Source: Endozoicomonas gorgoniicola
GTDB lineage: Bacteria > Pseudomonadota > Gammaproteobacteria > Pseudomonadales > Endozoicomonadaceae
Reading direction: 5' to 3'
Assembly: GCF_025562715.2 (NCBI RefSeq)
Contig: NZ_JAPFCC010000001.1
Span: forward strand, 1,630,501 to 1,694,500
DNA length: 64,000 nt
Part shown: positions 1 through 8,682 of the stretch, piece after piece
How positions within the stretch are numbered: the first letter of the stretch is position 1
Layout of the letters: each line of letters begins with the position of its first letter
The notes under the pieces: generated by a model
Told to the model about the DNA's origin: nothing
Database searches by the model: none
Seen by the model: only the letters and a program-made list of their open reading frames with translations
Made by a program: the position numbers and the translations under genes

Positions 1-1589
1 AGATGATTTATGGACGAACCGGTTCGGCGGGTGCCTCGGTTAATACCGTCGACGTTGATCTGGATGACCGTGGTCGCTTTTCCATTACTGACGACGATGT
101 TCTGGAACTGGCTCGCCAGGCAATGACGATCGAGCAGCATTATGGCTGTCCGATGGATATTGAATGGGCAAAGGATGGTGATGATGGTTTGTTGTATATC
201 GTTCAGGCACGTCCGGAAACGGTACAGAGCCGAAATGGCAACCGGCTGGAAAGCTACCGCCTGCTGGAACAGGCTGAACCGCTGGTGGAAGGCCGCAGTA
301 TCGGACAACGCATTGGACAAGGGCGGGCTCGCCTGATTACTGACCTGGAAGATATGGATCAGTTGCACGAAGGTGATGTGTTAGTCACGGATATGACGGA
401 TCCGGACTGGGAACCTGTGATGAAGCGCGCATCAGCCATTGTCACTAATCGCGGTGGGCGTACCTGTCATGCAGCCATCATCGCCAGGGAGCTGGGTATT
501 CCAGCAGTTGTGGGCTGTGGTGACGCTACCCGGCTGATTCAGGGCAGCAGGGATATTACGGTGTCCTGTGCCGAGGGAGATAGCGGGTTTATTTATCCGG
601 GGCTGCTGAATTTTGAGCACAATGTCCGTGATCTTAAGAAGATGCCTGATTTGCCTTTCAAGCTGATGATGAACGTGGGGAATCCGGACCGGGCCTTCAG
701 TTTCTCCCGTCTGCCAAACCATGGCGTAGGGTTGGCGCGGCTGGAGTTTATTATCAACAAAATGATCGGGGTTCACCCCAAAGCCCTGTTGAATTTCGAT
801 GCATTGCCAGGGAATGTGAAACGGATTGTCTCTGAGCGTATGTCCGGCTACAGCGATCCTGTATCCTTTTATATCGACAAGCTGGTGGAAGGGGTTGCAA
901 CCATTGCGGCAGCCTTTGCGCCGGAAAAAGTGATTGTTCGACTGTCTGATTTTAAATCCAATGAGTACGCAAACCTGATTGGTGGTTCGCTTTATGAACC
1001 GGATGAAGAAAACCCCATGCTGGGTTTTCGTGGAGCTTCCCGCTATATCTCTGATTCTTTCAGGGACTGTTTTGAACTGGAATGTATCGCCATGAAACGG
1101 GTGCGGGAAGAACTGGGCCTTGATAATGTAGAATTGATGATTCCCTTTGTTCGCACGCCGGATGAGGCGAGACAGGTGGTAGAGCTGATGGAAGGTTATG
1201 GTCTGAAACGTGGTGATAACGGGCTGCGTGTGATCATGATGTGTGAACTGCCATCCAACGCCCTGATGGCTGACGAGTTTCTGCAGTACTTTGATGGTTT
1301 CTCGATTGGTTCCAACGATATGACCCAGCTGACATTGGGCCTTGACCGGGACTCCGGAGTCATTGCCCATTTGTTTGATGAGCGAAACGGGGCGGTTAAA
1401 CAGTTATTGTCGATGGCGATTAAAGCCTGTCTGGCACAGGGCAAATACATTGGTATCTGTGGCCAGGGGCCCAGTGATCACCCTGACCTGGCTCGCTGGT
1501 TGATGGAGCAGGGCATTGAGACGGTTTCACTGAATCCTGACTCAGTGGTCGAAACCTGGCTGTATCTTGCAGAACAGCCGGTCAACTAA
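1..1589 (+). CDS. ppsA: Phosphoenolpyruvate synthase, 3' part (5' end outside window)
   Basis: PpsA converts pyruvate, ATP and water to phosphoenolpyruvate, AMP and phosphate in gluconeogenesis, in the cytosol. About 528 residues are visible, roughly the last two thirds of a family protein of about 790 residues. The swivelling phosphohistidine domain carries GGRTCHAAIIARELGIP, with the catalytic His codon at 468-470. The PEP/pyruvate-binding barrel follows, with the CELPSN and GSNDMTQL motifs near the end. The frame is open from the left window edge, so the ATG at 3 is internal and not the true start. The stop overlaps the stop of the convergent downstream gene by four bases. Identity is secure. 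Confidence 0.96.
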   Translation, partial: MIYGRTGSAGASVNTVDVDLDDRGRFSITDDDVLELARQAMTIEQHYGCPMDIEWAKDGDDGLLYIVQARPETVQSRNGNRLESYRLLEQAEPLVEGRSIGQRIGQGRARLITDLEDMDQLHEGDVLVTDMTDPDWEPVMKRASAIVTNRGGRTCHAAIIARELGIPAVVGCGDATRLIQGSRDITVSCAEGDSGFIYPGLLNFEHNVRDLKKMPDLPFKLMMNVGNPDRAFSFSRLPNHGVGLARLEFIINKMIGVHPKALLNFDALPGNVKRIVSERMSGYSDPVSFYIDKLVEGVATIAAAFAPEKVIVRLSDFKSNEYANLIGGSLYEPDEENPMLGFRGASRYISDSFRDCFELECIAMKRVREELGLDNVELMIPFVRTPDEARQVVELMEGYGLKRGDNGLRVIMMCELPSNALMADEFLQYFDGFSIGSNDMTQLTLGLDRDSGVIAHLFDERNGAVKQLLSMAIKACLAQGKYIGICGQGPSDHPDLARWLMEQGIETVSLNPDSVVETWLYLAEQPVN

Positions 1590-4500
1590 AGGCTTTTCAG
1601 GAGGGGAACTTCCGGGGTCAATGGTTCCAGACGATGTAATCCCGGCTCCTGAACAGGAGGTACCTGCTCGCTGTCTGTCGCAGTAGCATTGCCGCCGGTA
1701 CTGGCTGGCTCCGCAGGTCGGGCGACGGGCAGTACCGCCTGCCAGTGGTTGTTGATGTGAAGAAGGGCGATGGTATCCGGTTCGTTGATCGCTGAGTCTC
1801 TCTCTTCAGGCGGCACAGGGGTGATTGCATCCCGGCTATACATTGCACTCGTGAGAATAGGGTAACCTTCCGAGAAGTCTACCCCTAACACCAGTATGTT
1901 CAGATTCAGTACAGGAGCAATCAGTCGATGCAGGATTTCTGTGGTTCCCCAGGCTTGTCGACCGGGTCCGTCTACATGGAAGGTGGCTGCAATTTGATTT
2001 AACTCAGGATCATCCGGCTCATAATTTGCCATCATTTTTGCACGGTGGGCAAGTCTGTAGAATAATTCAAAGCCTTCGTTCGGATTATTAACTGAACTAT
2101 CACGTTCGGATAAAAGGTTGAGCCAGCGTTCCAGAGCATCGAACATACACCAGTTGTTATAAGGTACATTAAACACTCTATACCCTCTGATTCCTCCTGA
2201 GTTCAGAAGCTCGCTCAGTTGACTCTGGCTAAGATCATGGTTTTTCCCGGAGGGAGGTGAAGCTTTTGATGTGTCGGAAGCAGATGCCCCTGAAGCTGAT
2301 AATTCACTGCGTTGTGTCTTCTTCTCCCAGAGGCGTTTAATCTGAGTGGCCCTTTTTATACCCTCTCTGAACCCGGCTAACACTTTGCTGAGTTGCTGTT
2401 GGTAGGAGGCTTCACCTGTTTCTAATCTTTGCAGTTCAGTCTCAATGGAGGTGGACGGTTCTGCCTCAACGGGGTGTTGACTCTGCGCCGGTTGTCCTTT
2501 CTTTTTTCCTTTCTTTTTTCCCTTCTCTTTTCCTTTTCCTTTTACAGGTTGACTGGTTACCTTTTCCTGAAGATGAGTGAGTTGCTTCAATAGCTTGTTT
2601 TCTTCTTCCCTTTGGGATTGCCTCTGTTCAGGCTTCTTATTATTAATGGCTTGTCGCCTGAGTTCCGAGGCTTCATTCAAGGTTATGACCCCGTCCTTTA
2701 TCGTGTTGGCCAGGTTGTCCTGATCCTCAGCTTCCAGGATCAGGAGGCTCAAAAGTTCTTCGATCTCGCTGGCATCGTAGTTCGCGTTTTTTTCTTCCGT
2801 GATGCCCTGCAACTCGTCAATGGCTTCCACATGCCATCTGTAGGCTTGTCTGACAGATTCGATCAGGTCATCGTCAATGGTCGCTATTATTGTCCGAAGC
2901 AGTTTGAAAAAATCGGCCTTATCAAGTTTTGGGTAGTTTCCGGACAGAGCGGCCCACTGTGCATCCTCATAATAATCGTATGCTTTTGCGAGCAGGTCAC
3001 GGAGTCTGCTGGCGAAATTCCCCCAGAAGAAATAACAGTCAGCAATAGAAGACATGATGCGCGCTCTCTGAAGCGGGTCTGATGTTATGGAGAGTACATC
3101 GAGGTAATGTTGCAGAGCATCTTTAAAGCGTTCTTCGGTAAACGCCTGCCTTCCCTGTTCATACAAAGATTGCCCGCTGTTTTGTTTAACGGTGTTTTTT
3201 TCAGAGGCTTTATTGGCGGTTGCAGTGGTTATAGCCGGACTCTGAGGTTCAGGTTTTTTGTCATGCTGTTTAGCAGCCTGATGTCTTTTTTCCCTCAGAC
3301 TTTGGGCTGCTTTCTGATAATCCTGCATTTTCTTGCGAAGCTTGTCTGACTTCCGCTTTTCTTCTTCAGCCCAGGTGTCGGCTTTCTGCTTTATTTTCTC
3401 AGACTTCTCGGCCAGAGCGCTTGCTCTGTCCTGCTTTTGCTTTTCAATAGCATTTTCTAGCGGGGAAGTATCCAGCTCCAACAATTTGGCACTTTTAATA
3501 AAAGAGGTAAAATTTGTCGATGGCAGATCGAATCGCTGAAGAATCATCATCAGAATGAGCTGGGTTTCGCCAAATAGGCGCCGAATTTCTAAGAAGTGTT
3601 CAGGTCCGGCATCTTTTAGCTCTTCTTCAGTCAACTGCATAAGCAGCAGTAGTGTGTCAATGTCTCCCATTTCAGTGGCAACAATGGATAGCTCGTACTT
3701 TGTTGACCAGACACCGACGGTGGTCATACCCTTGTCGAAGACATTGTGCTCATTAAGAAATGAGATAATCCTGCGCAGGTCTTGCCAGACATTCGCGACA
3801 GCCAGGGTAAATGTGGGTTGCTTTTTTCGGTAGGTGCTGGTCAGCCTCACGAGCAGTTTCAGAACAAACTCGTAAGTCCTGTTTAATAAGGCCTGAACTT
3901 CCTTTTCGCTGTATTCAAGAGCATTCAGTTTTGTCTGGTTGGGTTGCAGCCCGTCACAGAGTTCCGCCAGAAGCTGAACTGGAAGAACATCACTGCCTTC
4001 TAGTCCGCCACTGGTAACGAGTGATTCGCTCTCCAGACGGTGAAGAAACCAAATAGCGATAACTCGTGAGTAAATCAGAGTTCTGTCGACATTGTTGATC
4101 AGTGTTCTATTGGTCATTTTGCCACTGGCTATATAATCCGAATGCAGCTGGATTAAAAGCCGGGTGTAATGGATTAGCTGTTCAATGTCTTTTGGGTTTA
4201 ACAGTGAAATGTCTTTGGTTTCATCAGTAAAATCAGCCAGCTCTTCATGATAGCCTTGCAGATGGGCCATAGCTTCTGTCATTTGTCTTCTGGCGGTTTT
4301 AAGGTTGTTTTTTTTGTCAGGTGCTGAGTTTTGATTCTCTTTTCTCTTTTTTACAGCAGCCAGAACGGCAGAGTGCATTGAAAAAAATGAGAATTTGATT
4401 GTCTCTTCTTCCGATGATGTTTCGTTCTCTTCATTGGGGCTATTCAGGTCTGTGGCTTCAGCAGGACCGCTGCGCTGGACAAATATGATATCAGTGTTGG

Positions 4501-5485
4501 CCTGGTTTGACGGCTGGGTTGCAGAGCCCCCCTGACTGCCTCGTCGAGGGTAAAAATAGACGGCCATGGCGATATCTGCATCAGTTCTTTCATTCGCCTG
4601 ACTCACTTCAGACTGCCCTGGCTGGGGGACTCTGACAGAAGGGAGTGCTCGGTGCTTAGGAACCGGGACTTCCGGAGTAGGGGATGGAACATAGAAACTT
4701 TTGACAGGATTAAGGATCAGTTGTTCGGGTACATGAAAGGTGAACGGCCTATCCAGCTGGCCAATTCTTATTGTCAATCTGTAAGAACCGTTCTGAAGCA
4801 CCCTCCCTACTACGACACGATCATGAAAAGACTGCGGACTGAGGGTTGTATCTGTATTACTGAAGGTTAGAACTAAAACATCATTTAGCGCAGTGGAGTC
4901 TTGTTCACCCCCCCGGGCTGTGGACATTGAAATAGATGGATTGATATAAAGAGAGCCGGGTAATTGTGCTTTGAGCGGGTCATGGCCTTGCTGGTTGTAA
5001 GGCTCCGATCTTGTAATACCGTTGTTTGAAAGCAATGTTCCAACGGTACCCAATGGATAATAATCCTGTAAGAAGGGGGTAAAAGAGAGTGCCTCAGCCT
5101 GGGTAATGGCATCCGGATTTGCAGCGATTGCAGCTCGTCCGTCAGGGGTCAGAAAAAGAAAATGGGTAACATAATCGGTTGCACTGACACGCAGTCGCCC
5201 TGTTAGCCCATTAAGGCGAATTTCTTCCGCAATAATAAAGTTTTCTTCCTCACCAAGAGTGAGCGTTCTACGAGTGACTCCCGCGTAGTTCACAGAAATA
5301 GCGTTAAATGACCCGCTGCTTTTTGTGAATATAAACAGATGGTCAGATAAGCCTCCGTTTACCTCGTAGGCAGTCAGCATCAAACAGATTGATAATAAAA
5401 AATGACGGCATCTGACAAACTGCTTTTTATTGTTCATAGTTTCTGGCTTTTGTGTTTGCTGAGAACCCTTTGGCCATTGCGCCAT
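1586..5485 (-). CDS. Large exported coiled-coil/TPR protein with OTU-like cysteine protease C-terminus
   Basis: This 1,299-residue protein is not a known housekeeping family. A better start is the ATG at 5437 (residue 17), which opens directly into a hydrophobic signal peptide. A beta-rich N-terminal third is followed by long charged helical/coiled-coil stretches, a TPR-like segment around 770-860 (SLYEQGRQAFTEERFKDALQ) and a Lys/Gly-rich stretch (KGKGKEKGKKKGKKKG). The last 200 residues resemble an OTU deubiquitinase: NNWCMFDALERW places the presumed nucleophile at Cys1113 and INNHWQAVLP the presumed His at 1247. The usual Asp of the DGNC motif is Asn here. The OTU assignment is inferred from motif and spacing; another papain-fold peptidase is possible. 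Export plus a ubiquitin-protease fold suggests a host-directed role. Confidence 0.6.
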   Translation of the reverse strand: MAQWPKGSQQTQKPETMNNKKQFVRCRHFLLSICLMLTAYEVNGGLSDHLFIFTKSSGSFNAISVNYAGVTRRTLTLGEEENFIIAEEIRLNGLTGRLRVSATDYVTHFLFLTPDGRAAIAANPDAITQAEALSFTPFLQDYYPLGTVGTLLSNNGITRSEPYNQQGHDPLKAQLPGSLYINPSISMSTARGGEQDSTALNDVLVLTFSNTDTTLSPQSFHDRVVVGRVLQNGSYRLTIRIGQLDRPFTFHVPEQLILNPVKSFYVPSPTPEVPVPKHRALPSVRVPQPGQSEVSQANERTDADIAMAVYFYPRRGSQGGSATQPSNQANTDIIFVQRSGPAEATDLNSPNEENETSSEEETIKFSFFSMHSAVLAAVKKRKENQNSAPDKKNNLKTARRQMTEAMAHLQGYHEELADFTDETKDISLLNPKDIEQLIHYTRLLIQLHSDYIASGKMTNRTLINNVDRTLIYSRVIAIWFLHRLESESLVTSGGLEGSDVLPVQLLAELCDGLQPNQTKLNALEYSEKEVQALLNRTYEFVLKLLVRLTSTYRKKQPTFTLAVANVWQDLRRIISFLNEHNVFDKGMTTVGVWSTKYELSIVATEMGDIDTLLLLMQLTEEELKDAGPEHFLEIRRLFGETQLILMMILQRFDLPSTNFTSFIKSAKLLELDTSPLENAIEKQKQDRASALAEKSEKIKQKADTWAEEEKRKSDKLRKKMQDYQKAAQSLREKRHQAAKQHDKKPEPQSPAITTATANKASEKNTVKQNSGQSLYEQGRQAFTEERFKDALQHYLDVLSITSDPLQRARIMSSIADCYFFWGNFASRLRDLLAKAYDYYEDAQWAALSGNYPKLDKADFFKLLRTIIATIDDDLIESVRQAYRWHVEAIDELQGITEEKNANYDASEIEELLSLLILEAEDQDNLANTIKDGVITLNEASELRRQAINNKKPEQRQSQREEENKLLKQLTHLQEKVTSQPVKGKGKEKGKKKGKKKGQPAQSQHPVEAEPSTSIETELQRLETGEASYQQQLSKVLAGFREGIKRATQIKRLWEKKTQRSELSASGASASDTSKASPPSGKNHDLSQSQLSELLNSGGIRGYRVFNVPYNNWCMFDALERWLNLLSERDSSVNNPNEGFELFYRLAHRAKMMANYEPDDPELNQIAATFHVDGPGRQAWGTTEILHRLIAPVLNLNILVLGVDFSEGYPILTSAMYSRDAITPVPPEERDSAINEPDTIALLHINNHWQAVLPVARPAEPASTGGNATATDSEQVPPVQEPGLHRLEPLTPEVPLLKSL

Positions 5486-5555
5486 TCACAGGTATCCGTA
5501 ACAGAGAAATATTTTGTGTTCCAAAAATAGCAGTAAATTCGATTTAAAGTGTCTT

Positions 5556-5575
5556 AGGAGCCTGTCGGACTTAAG
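5556..5575. repeat. Solo MITE terminal repeat
   Basis: These 20 bases, beginning AGGAGCCTGTCGG, are identical to the terminal inverted repeat of the MITE at 15185-15310, but no partner end lies nearby. The stop codon of the neighbouring RNase T2 gene (5571-5573) lies inside the repeat, so the repeat apparently ends that reading frame. Confidence 0.6.
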
Positions 5576-6467
5576 AATCAGTCAGTGTGACAGGTATAAC
5601 GATCTTACCGGAACAATCCTTCCCTATTTGTGTTTGAGTTGTATGTGGGTTACCCAATTTGTCGATGAAGAAGAAGATTTCAAAGAGCATGGTCTGACCT
5701 TTAACCGGGGTGCATCTCAGGCCTGTATAATTCGGCAGCAGAGACTTCAGATGAGAAGTACTGACCTCAAATGGAGCTTGATGTTGACCAATAAGTCTGT
5801 ACAAATTGTCCAGATTGGGAAAAACCATGCTTCTGTAGGTATTTGCCTGCAGAAAATAGTTTTCTGGCTTCAGCCCGGAGCAGGTTCCGTGTTTGCGCCA
5901 TTCGTGTTTAAAGAGAGGGATGCTCTGCGGATATAAGTCTTTTATTGAAGGATGGTTCATAATCAGGAGCGCCTGCTGGTCATCAATTTCACAGTCCTTG
6001 CTGCTTTTACACCCGGGGGAGCTGTAACAGAATGAAGGATGATAGTTAAATAAAGGGTTGAGTGAAGGGTTGAGTAAAGGGTTGAGCCGGGAATTGAGCA
6101 AAGAGCTGGCTAAATTGCCTTGAATGGTGTTGTGTGTCACTTCTTCTGGAAGGTTAAAGTAAGGCCATACACCATGAACATAAAAGCGGTTCGCACAATG
6201 GTTTTTTCCGTTTTGTAAGCAATAGGTGGGCTGCCATGTCACTGCATAGACATTGAAGTCAAACCGTCCACTGGGTGCATGATTAACTTCTTTTTCCCAT
6301 GGGTCTGAAGCGTTTACAGAAAAGGTAAACAATAGTGAGAGAATAACGACCAGACTGTTCACGGACACCGCCTTTTTCTGATTCTCAACAGGGCTGAGAA
6401 GAGTACCTGAGCCTGTCGGGGATATTATAATTCCACTCAAGATAGTACATATGGCAGTGATCACCAT
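5571..6467 (-). CDS. Exported ribonuclease T2 family protein
   Basis: T2 ribonucleases cut single-stranded RNA through a 2',3'-cyclic phosphate and normally act outside the cytoplasm. Both catalytic signatures are intact: CAS I as FYVHGVWP (His98) and CAS II as KHEWRKHGTC (His188, Glu189, Lys192, His193), with several cysteines for disulfides. The N-terminus contains a strong hydrophobic segment ending near VNASD at about residue 53. The annotated ATG gives an unusually long lead-in, and an internal GTG (VNSLVVILSLLF) could be the true start of the signal peptide. A loop between the signatures holds four imperfect 12-bp DNA repeats (LNPL/LNPS). The stop codon lies in a MITE end. Exported T2 RNases fit periplasmic RNA scavenging or a host-directed toxin. 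Confidence 0.88.
   Translation of the reverse strand: MVITAICTILSGIIISPTGSGTLLSPVENQKKAVSVNSLVVILSLLFTFSVNASDPWEKEVNHAPSGRFDFNVYAVTWQPTYCLQNGKNHCANRFYVHGVWPYFNLPEEVTHNTIQGNLASSLLNSRLNPLLNPSLNPLFNYHPSFCYSSPGCKSSKDCEIDDQQALLIMNHPSIKDLYPQSIPLFKHEWRKHGTCSGLKPENYFLQANTYRSMVFPNLDNLYRLIGQHQAPFEVSTSHLKSLLPNYTGLRCTPVKGQTMLFEIFFFIDKLGNPHTTQTQIGKDCSGKIVIPVTLTDS
6053..6100. repeat. 12-bp in-frame tandem repeat in the RNase T2 gene
   Basis: Four units of about 12 bp with core AAGGGTTGAGT are arrayed head to tail; the last unit is degenerate. They encode a repeating Leu-Asn-Pro-Leu/Ser stretch between the two catalytic motifs. The period is a multiple of three, so copy-number change would keep the frame. 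Confidence 0.8.
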
Positions 6468-6570
6468 CAGAAAACTCAGGCTGCTCTCTGGCAGAACTTA
6501 AAAAACACCTTTAAATCCCACCATGCGTGCCGCTAATTCAGGTAAGTTACTACCTGCAGGGCAGACAGCA

Positions 6571-7119
6571 ATGAAAGGCGTTATTTTTACCGAATTCATG
6601 GAAATGGTTGAACAAAAGTTCTCGGTTGACGTTGCAGAAGAGATCATTTCAGCAGCCAACCTTGAGTCTAACGGTGAATACACCTCCCTTGGTACTTATT
6701 CTCATGAAGAAGTTCTGAACCTGGTAACACTTCTGAGTGAAAAGAGCGGGCTGGAAGCAGGTGACTTGGCTCTGGCGTTTGGGGAGTATCTGTTTGGTCG
6801 TTTTGCCACGATTCATGCTGATTTCTTTCATGGCGTAAGCTCTGGGTTCGACTTTATTGAGAAAGTTGAAGATTACATACATATCGAAGTTCAGAAACTG
6901 TATCCCGATGCAAATCCGCCCAAGCTGACATGCACCCGGGAAGCGGATGACAAAATGGCGCTTCACTACCGCTCTCACCGTCCCTTTGCCTCGGTTGCTG
7001 AAGGTTTGATTAAGGGTTGTGCTGCTCATTTCAATGAGAACCTGACGATCGACCGGCAGGATCTTCCCGGCGTTGGTCCCGGCACTGAAGCTCGTTTTTT
7101 GATGGAAAGAAAATCCTGA
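6571..7119 (+). CDS. H-NOX heme nitric oxide sensor
   Basis: H-NOX proteins bind NO through a ferrous heme and control a partner signalling protein. Starting at the ATG at 6571 (MKGVIFTEFMEMVE) gives 182 residues, the normal length; the longer frame from 6523 adds 16 atypical residues. The proximal heme ligand is His104 (DYIHIEVQKLYPDA), aligned with His105 of soluble guanylate cyclase beta1 from memory of the family. The heme-propionate motif YxSxR is intact as Tyr133-Ser135-Arg137. No distal-pocket Tyr typical of O2-binding members was recognised, but this needs alignment. It lies 39 bp upstream of a hybrid histidine kinase on the same strand, the usual partner arrangement. Confidence 0.92.
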   Translation: MKGVIFTEFMEMVEQKFSVDVAEEIISAANLESNGEYTSLGTYSHEEVLNLVTLLSEKSGLEAGDLALAFGEYLFGRFATIHADFFHGVSSGFDFIEKVEDYIHIEVQKLYPDANPPKLTCTREADDKMALHYRSHRPFASVAEGLIKGCAAHFNENLTIDRQDLPGVGPGTEARFLMERKS

Positions 7120-7158
7120 TTCTCTTCACGGTTCACTCCAGAGGAGCGATCTAAAGTC

Positions 7159-8619
7159 ATGGATGCTGAAGCCTGGAAGAAGCGTTATCAACGTGAAAAG
7201 TCTGCCCGTAAGGCGGCTGAACGTATAGCGGAAGAAAAAACCAGAGAGATATTCTTCAGAAACCAGGAGTTGACGAAACTGGCTGCCAGCCTGGAAGAAG
7301 CTGTAAAAGAGCGAACCCGGGAGCTGGAAAAGCAAAACTTCAGCCTTGAAGAACATCGGGACAAACTCAAAAATCAGCAACGCATGTTGCAGTCGACTAA
7401 TCAGGCTCTGGAAGAGAAAGCCATAGAGCTGGAAAAAATCAGCCGTTACAAGTCAGAATTTCTTGCCAATGTTTCTCATGAACTGCGTACTCCGTTAAAC
7501 AGTACCATTATCCTTGCCAAACTGATTCTGGATAACTCAGAAGGCAACCTCAGTGCAGATGACCTTTATTCCATGTCGGTTATATATAATAATTCCAATG
7601 AGTTACTGGAGATTATTGAGGACATACTGGATATGTCTCAGGTTCAGGCTGGCGAGCTGAGTATCCATATGGAAGATGTTTCGATCCATGAGTTATGCCA
7701 GGGGCTTGAAGAACAGTTCAGACCCCTGGCTGATGAAAAATCGCTGGCCTTTACCATTGACGTTGACACCGATCTGGGTGAATGGATTAACACAGACCGG
7801 AAGCGGTTAAAGCAGATACTCAAAAACCTTCTGTCGAATGCCTGTAAATTTACCCCGGAGAAGGGTCGTGTGGCGCTGCGGATTTTCAGGGATGTCTGGA
7901 ATCCGGATACGGATTACACTTCGGAATGCCTGAGTTTTGCCGTGTCTGACTCGGGCATTGGTATTCCCGTCGATAAACAGCAGACCATCTTTCAGATGTT
8001 CAAACAGGTCGATGGATCGACCAGCCGGCAATATGGCGGCACCGGGCTTGGGCTGGCGATCTGCAGAAAACTGTCAGACCTGATGGATGCGAGACTAACG
8101 CTGGTCAGTGAGAAAGATCAGGGTGCCACTTTTACGCTTTCGCTTCCCCCCGGCTCTCTGTTGCCTGATGCGGCAGACCATAACCCGTCCAGCATGAATA
8201 ACGATTTCTTTCTTAACACCGTCGAGCCTGACAGTGATGAGGTCTTTGAGTTTAACCAACAAACGGTACTCGTTGTTGATGATGACCTGAGGAACAGTTT
8301 TGCCCTGTCCCAGCTACTTCAGAAGCATGGCCTGAAGGTGTTGTTGTCTGAAAACGGCAGGCAGGCTCTGGAATTAATGGAAACAGAGCGGCATATCGAC
8401 CTTGTGGTACTGGACTTAATGATGCCGACAATGGACGGCTTTACCATGCTGGAGAAGTTAAGAAGCGAAGTTGAGTATCGTATGCTGCCGGTTGTTGTGG
8501 TGACCGCCAGTGCTTCAGCAGAGGACGAAAAACGCTGTCGCCTGGCGGGTGCCGACGACTACCTTTCCAAACCTGTAGAAGCGCCTGAGCTTCTTAGTTG
8601 TCTTCACCGCTGGCTGTAG
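7159..8619 (+). CDS. Hybrid histidine kinase linked to H-NOX
   Basis: The 486-residue protein has an N-terminal coiled coil (1-95), a HisKA dimerisation domain with the phospho-acceptor His107 (NVSHELRTPL), an ATPase domain with N box Asn223/Asn227, G1 DSGIGIP (264-270) and G2 GGTGLGLA, and a C-terminal receiver with Asp374-Asp375, phospho-acceptor Asp419 and Lys471. There is no transmembrane segment, so it is cytosolic and presumably receives its signal from the adjacent H-NOX. In Shewanella and Vibrio, NO-bound H-NOX inhibits such kinases and alters biofilm or quorum signalling (established for relatives, inferred here). No histidine phosphotransferase or output regulator is seen next to it, so downstream partners must be elsewhere. 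An AGGAG sequence lies upstream of the ATG. Confidence 0.92.
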   Translation: MDAEAWKKRYQREKSARKAAERIAEEKTREIFFRNQELTKLAASLEEAVKERTRELEKQNFSLEEHRDKLKNQQRMLQSTNQALEEKAIELEKISRYKSEFLANVSHELRTPLNSTIILAKLILDNSEGNLSADDLYSMSVIYNNSNELLEIIEDILDMSQVQAGELSIHMEDVSIHELCQGLEEQFRPLADEKSLAFTIDVDTDLGEWINTDRKRLKQILKNLLSNACKFTPEKGRVALRIFRDVWNPDTDYTSECLSFAVSDSGIGIPVDKQQTIFQMFKQVDGSTSRQYGGTGLGLAICRKLSDLMDARLTLVSEKDQGATFTLSLPPGSLLPDAADHNPSSMNNDFFLNTVEPDSDEVFEFNQQTVLVVDDDLRNSFALSQLLQKHGLKVLLSENGRQALELMETERHIDLVVLDLMMPTMDGFTMLEKLRSEVEYRMLPVVVVTASASAEDEKRCRLAGADDYLSKPVEAPELLSCLHRWL

Positions 8620-8640
8620 GCTGCTCTTTATTTGCTTGCC

Positions 8641-8682
8641 ACTATTTGCTCACCACTATTTGCTCACCACTATTTGTTCACC
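8641..8682. repeat. 14-bp tandem repeat (3 units)
   Basis: Three head-to-tail copies of ACTATTTGCTCACC, the third with one substitution. The array overlaps the last codons and stop of the dehydratase gene on the minus strand and lies just after the histidine kinase gene. Confidence 0.85.

Noticed and set aside
432..1370. Long minus-strand frame of 312 codons opposite ppsA
   Set aside because: It is a shadow of ppsA: no family features, no ribosome binding site, and the plus frame is a clear enzyme.
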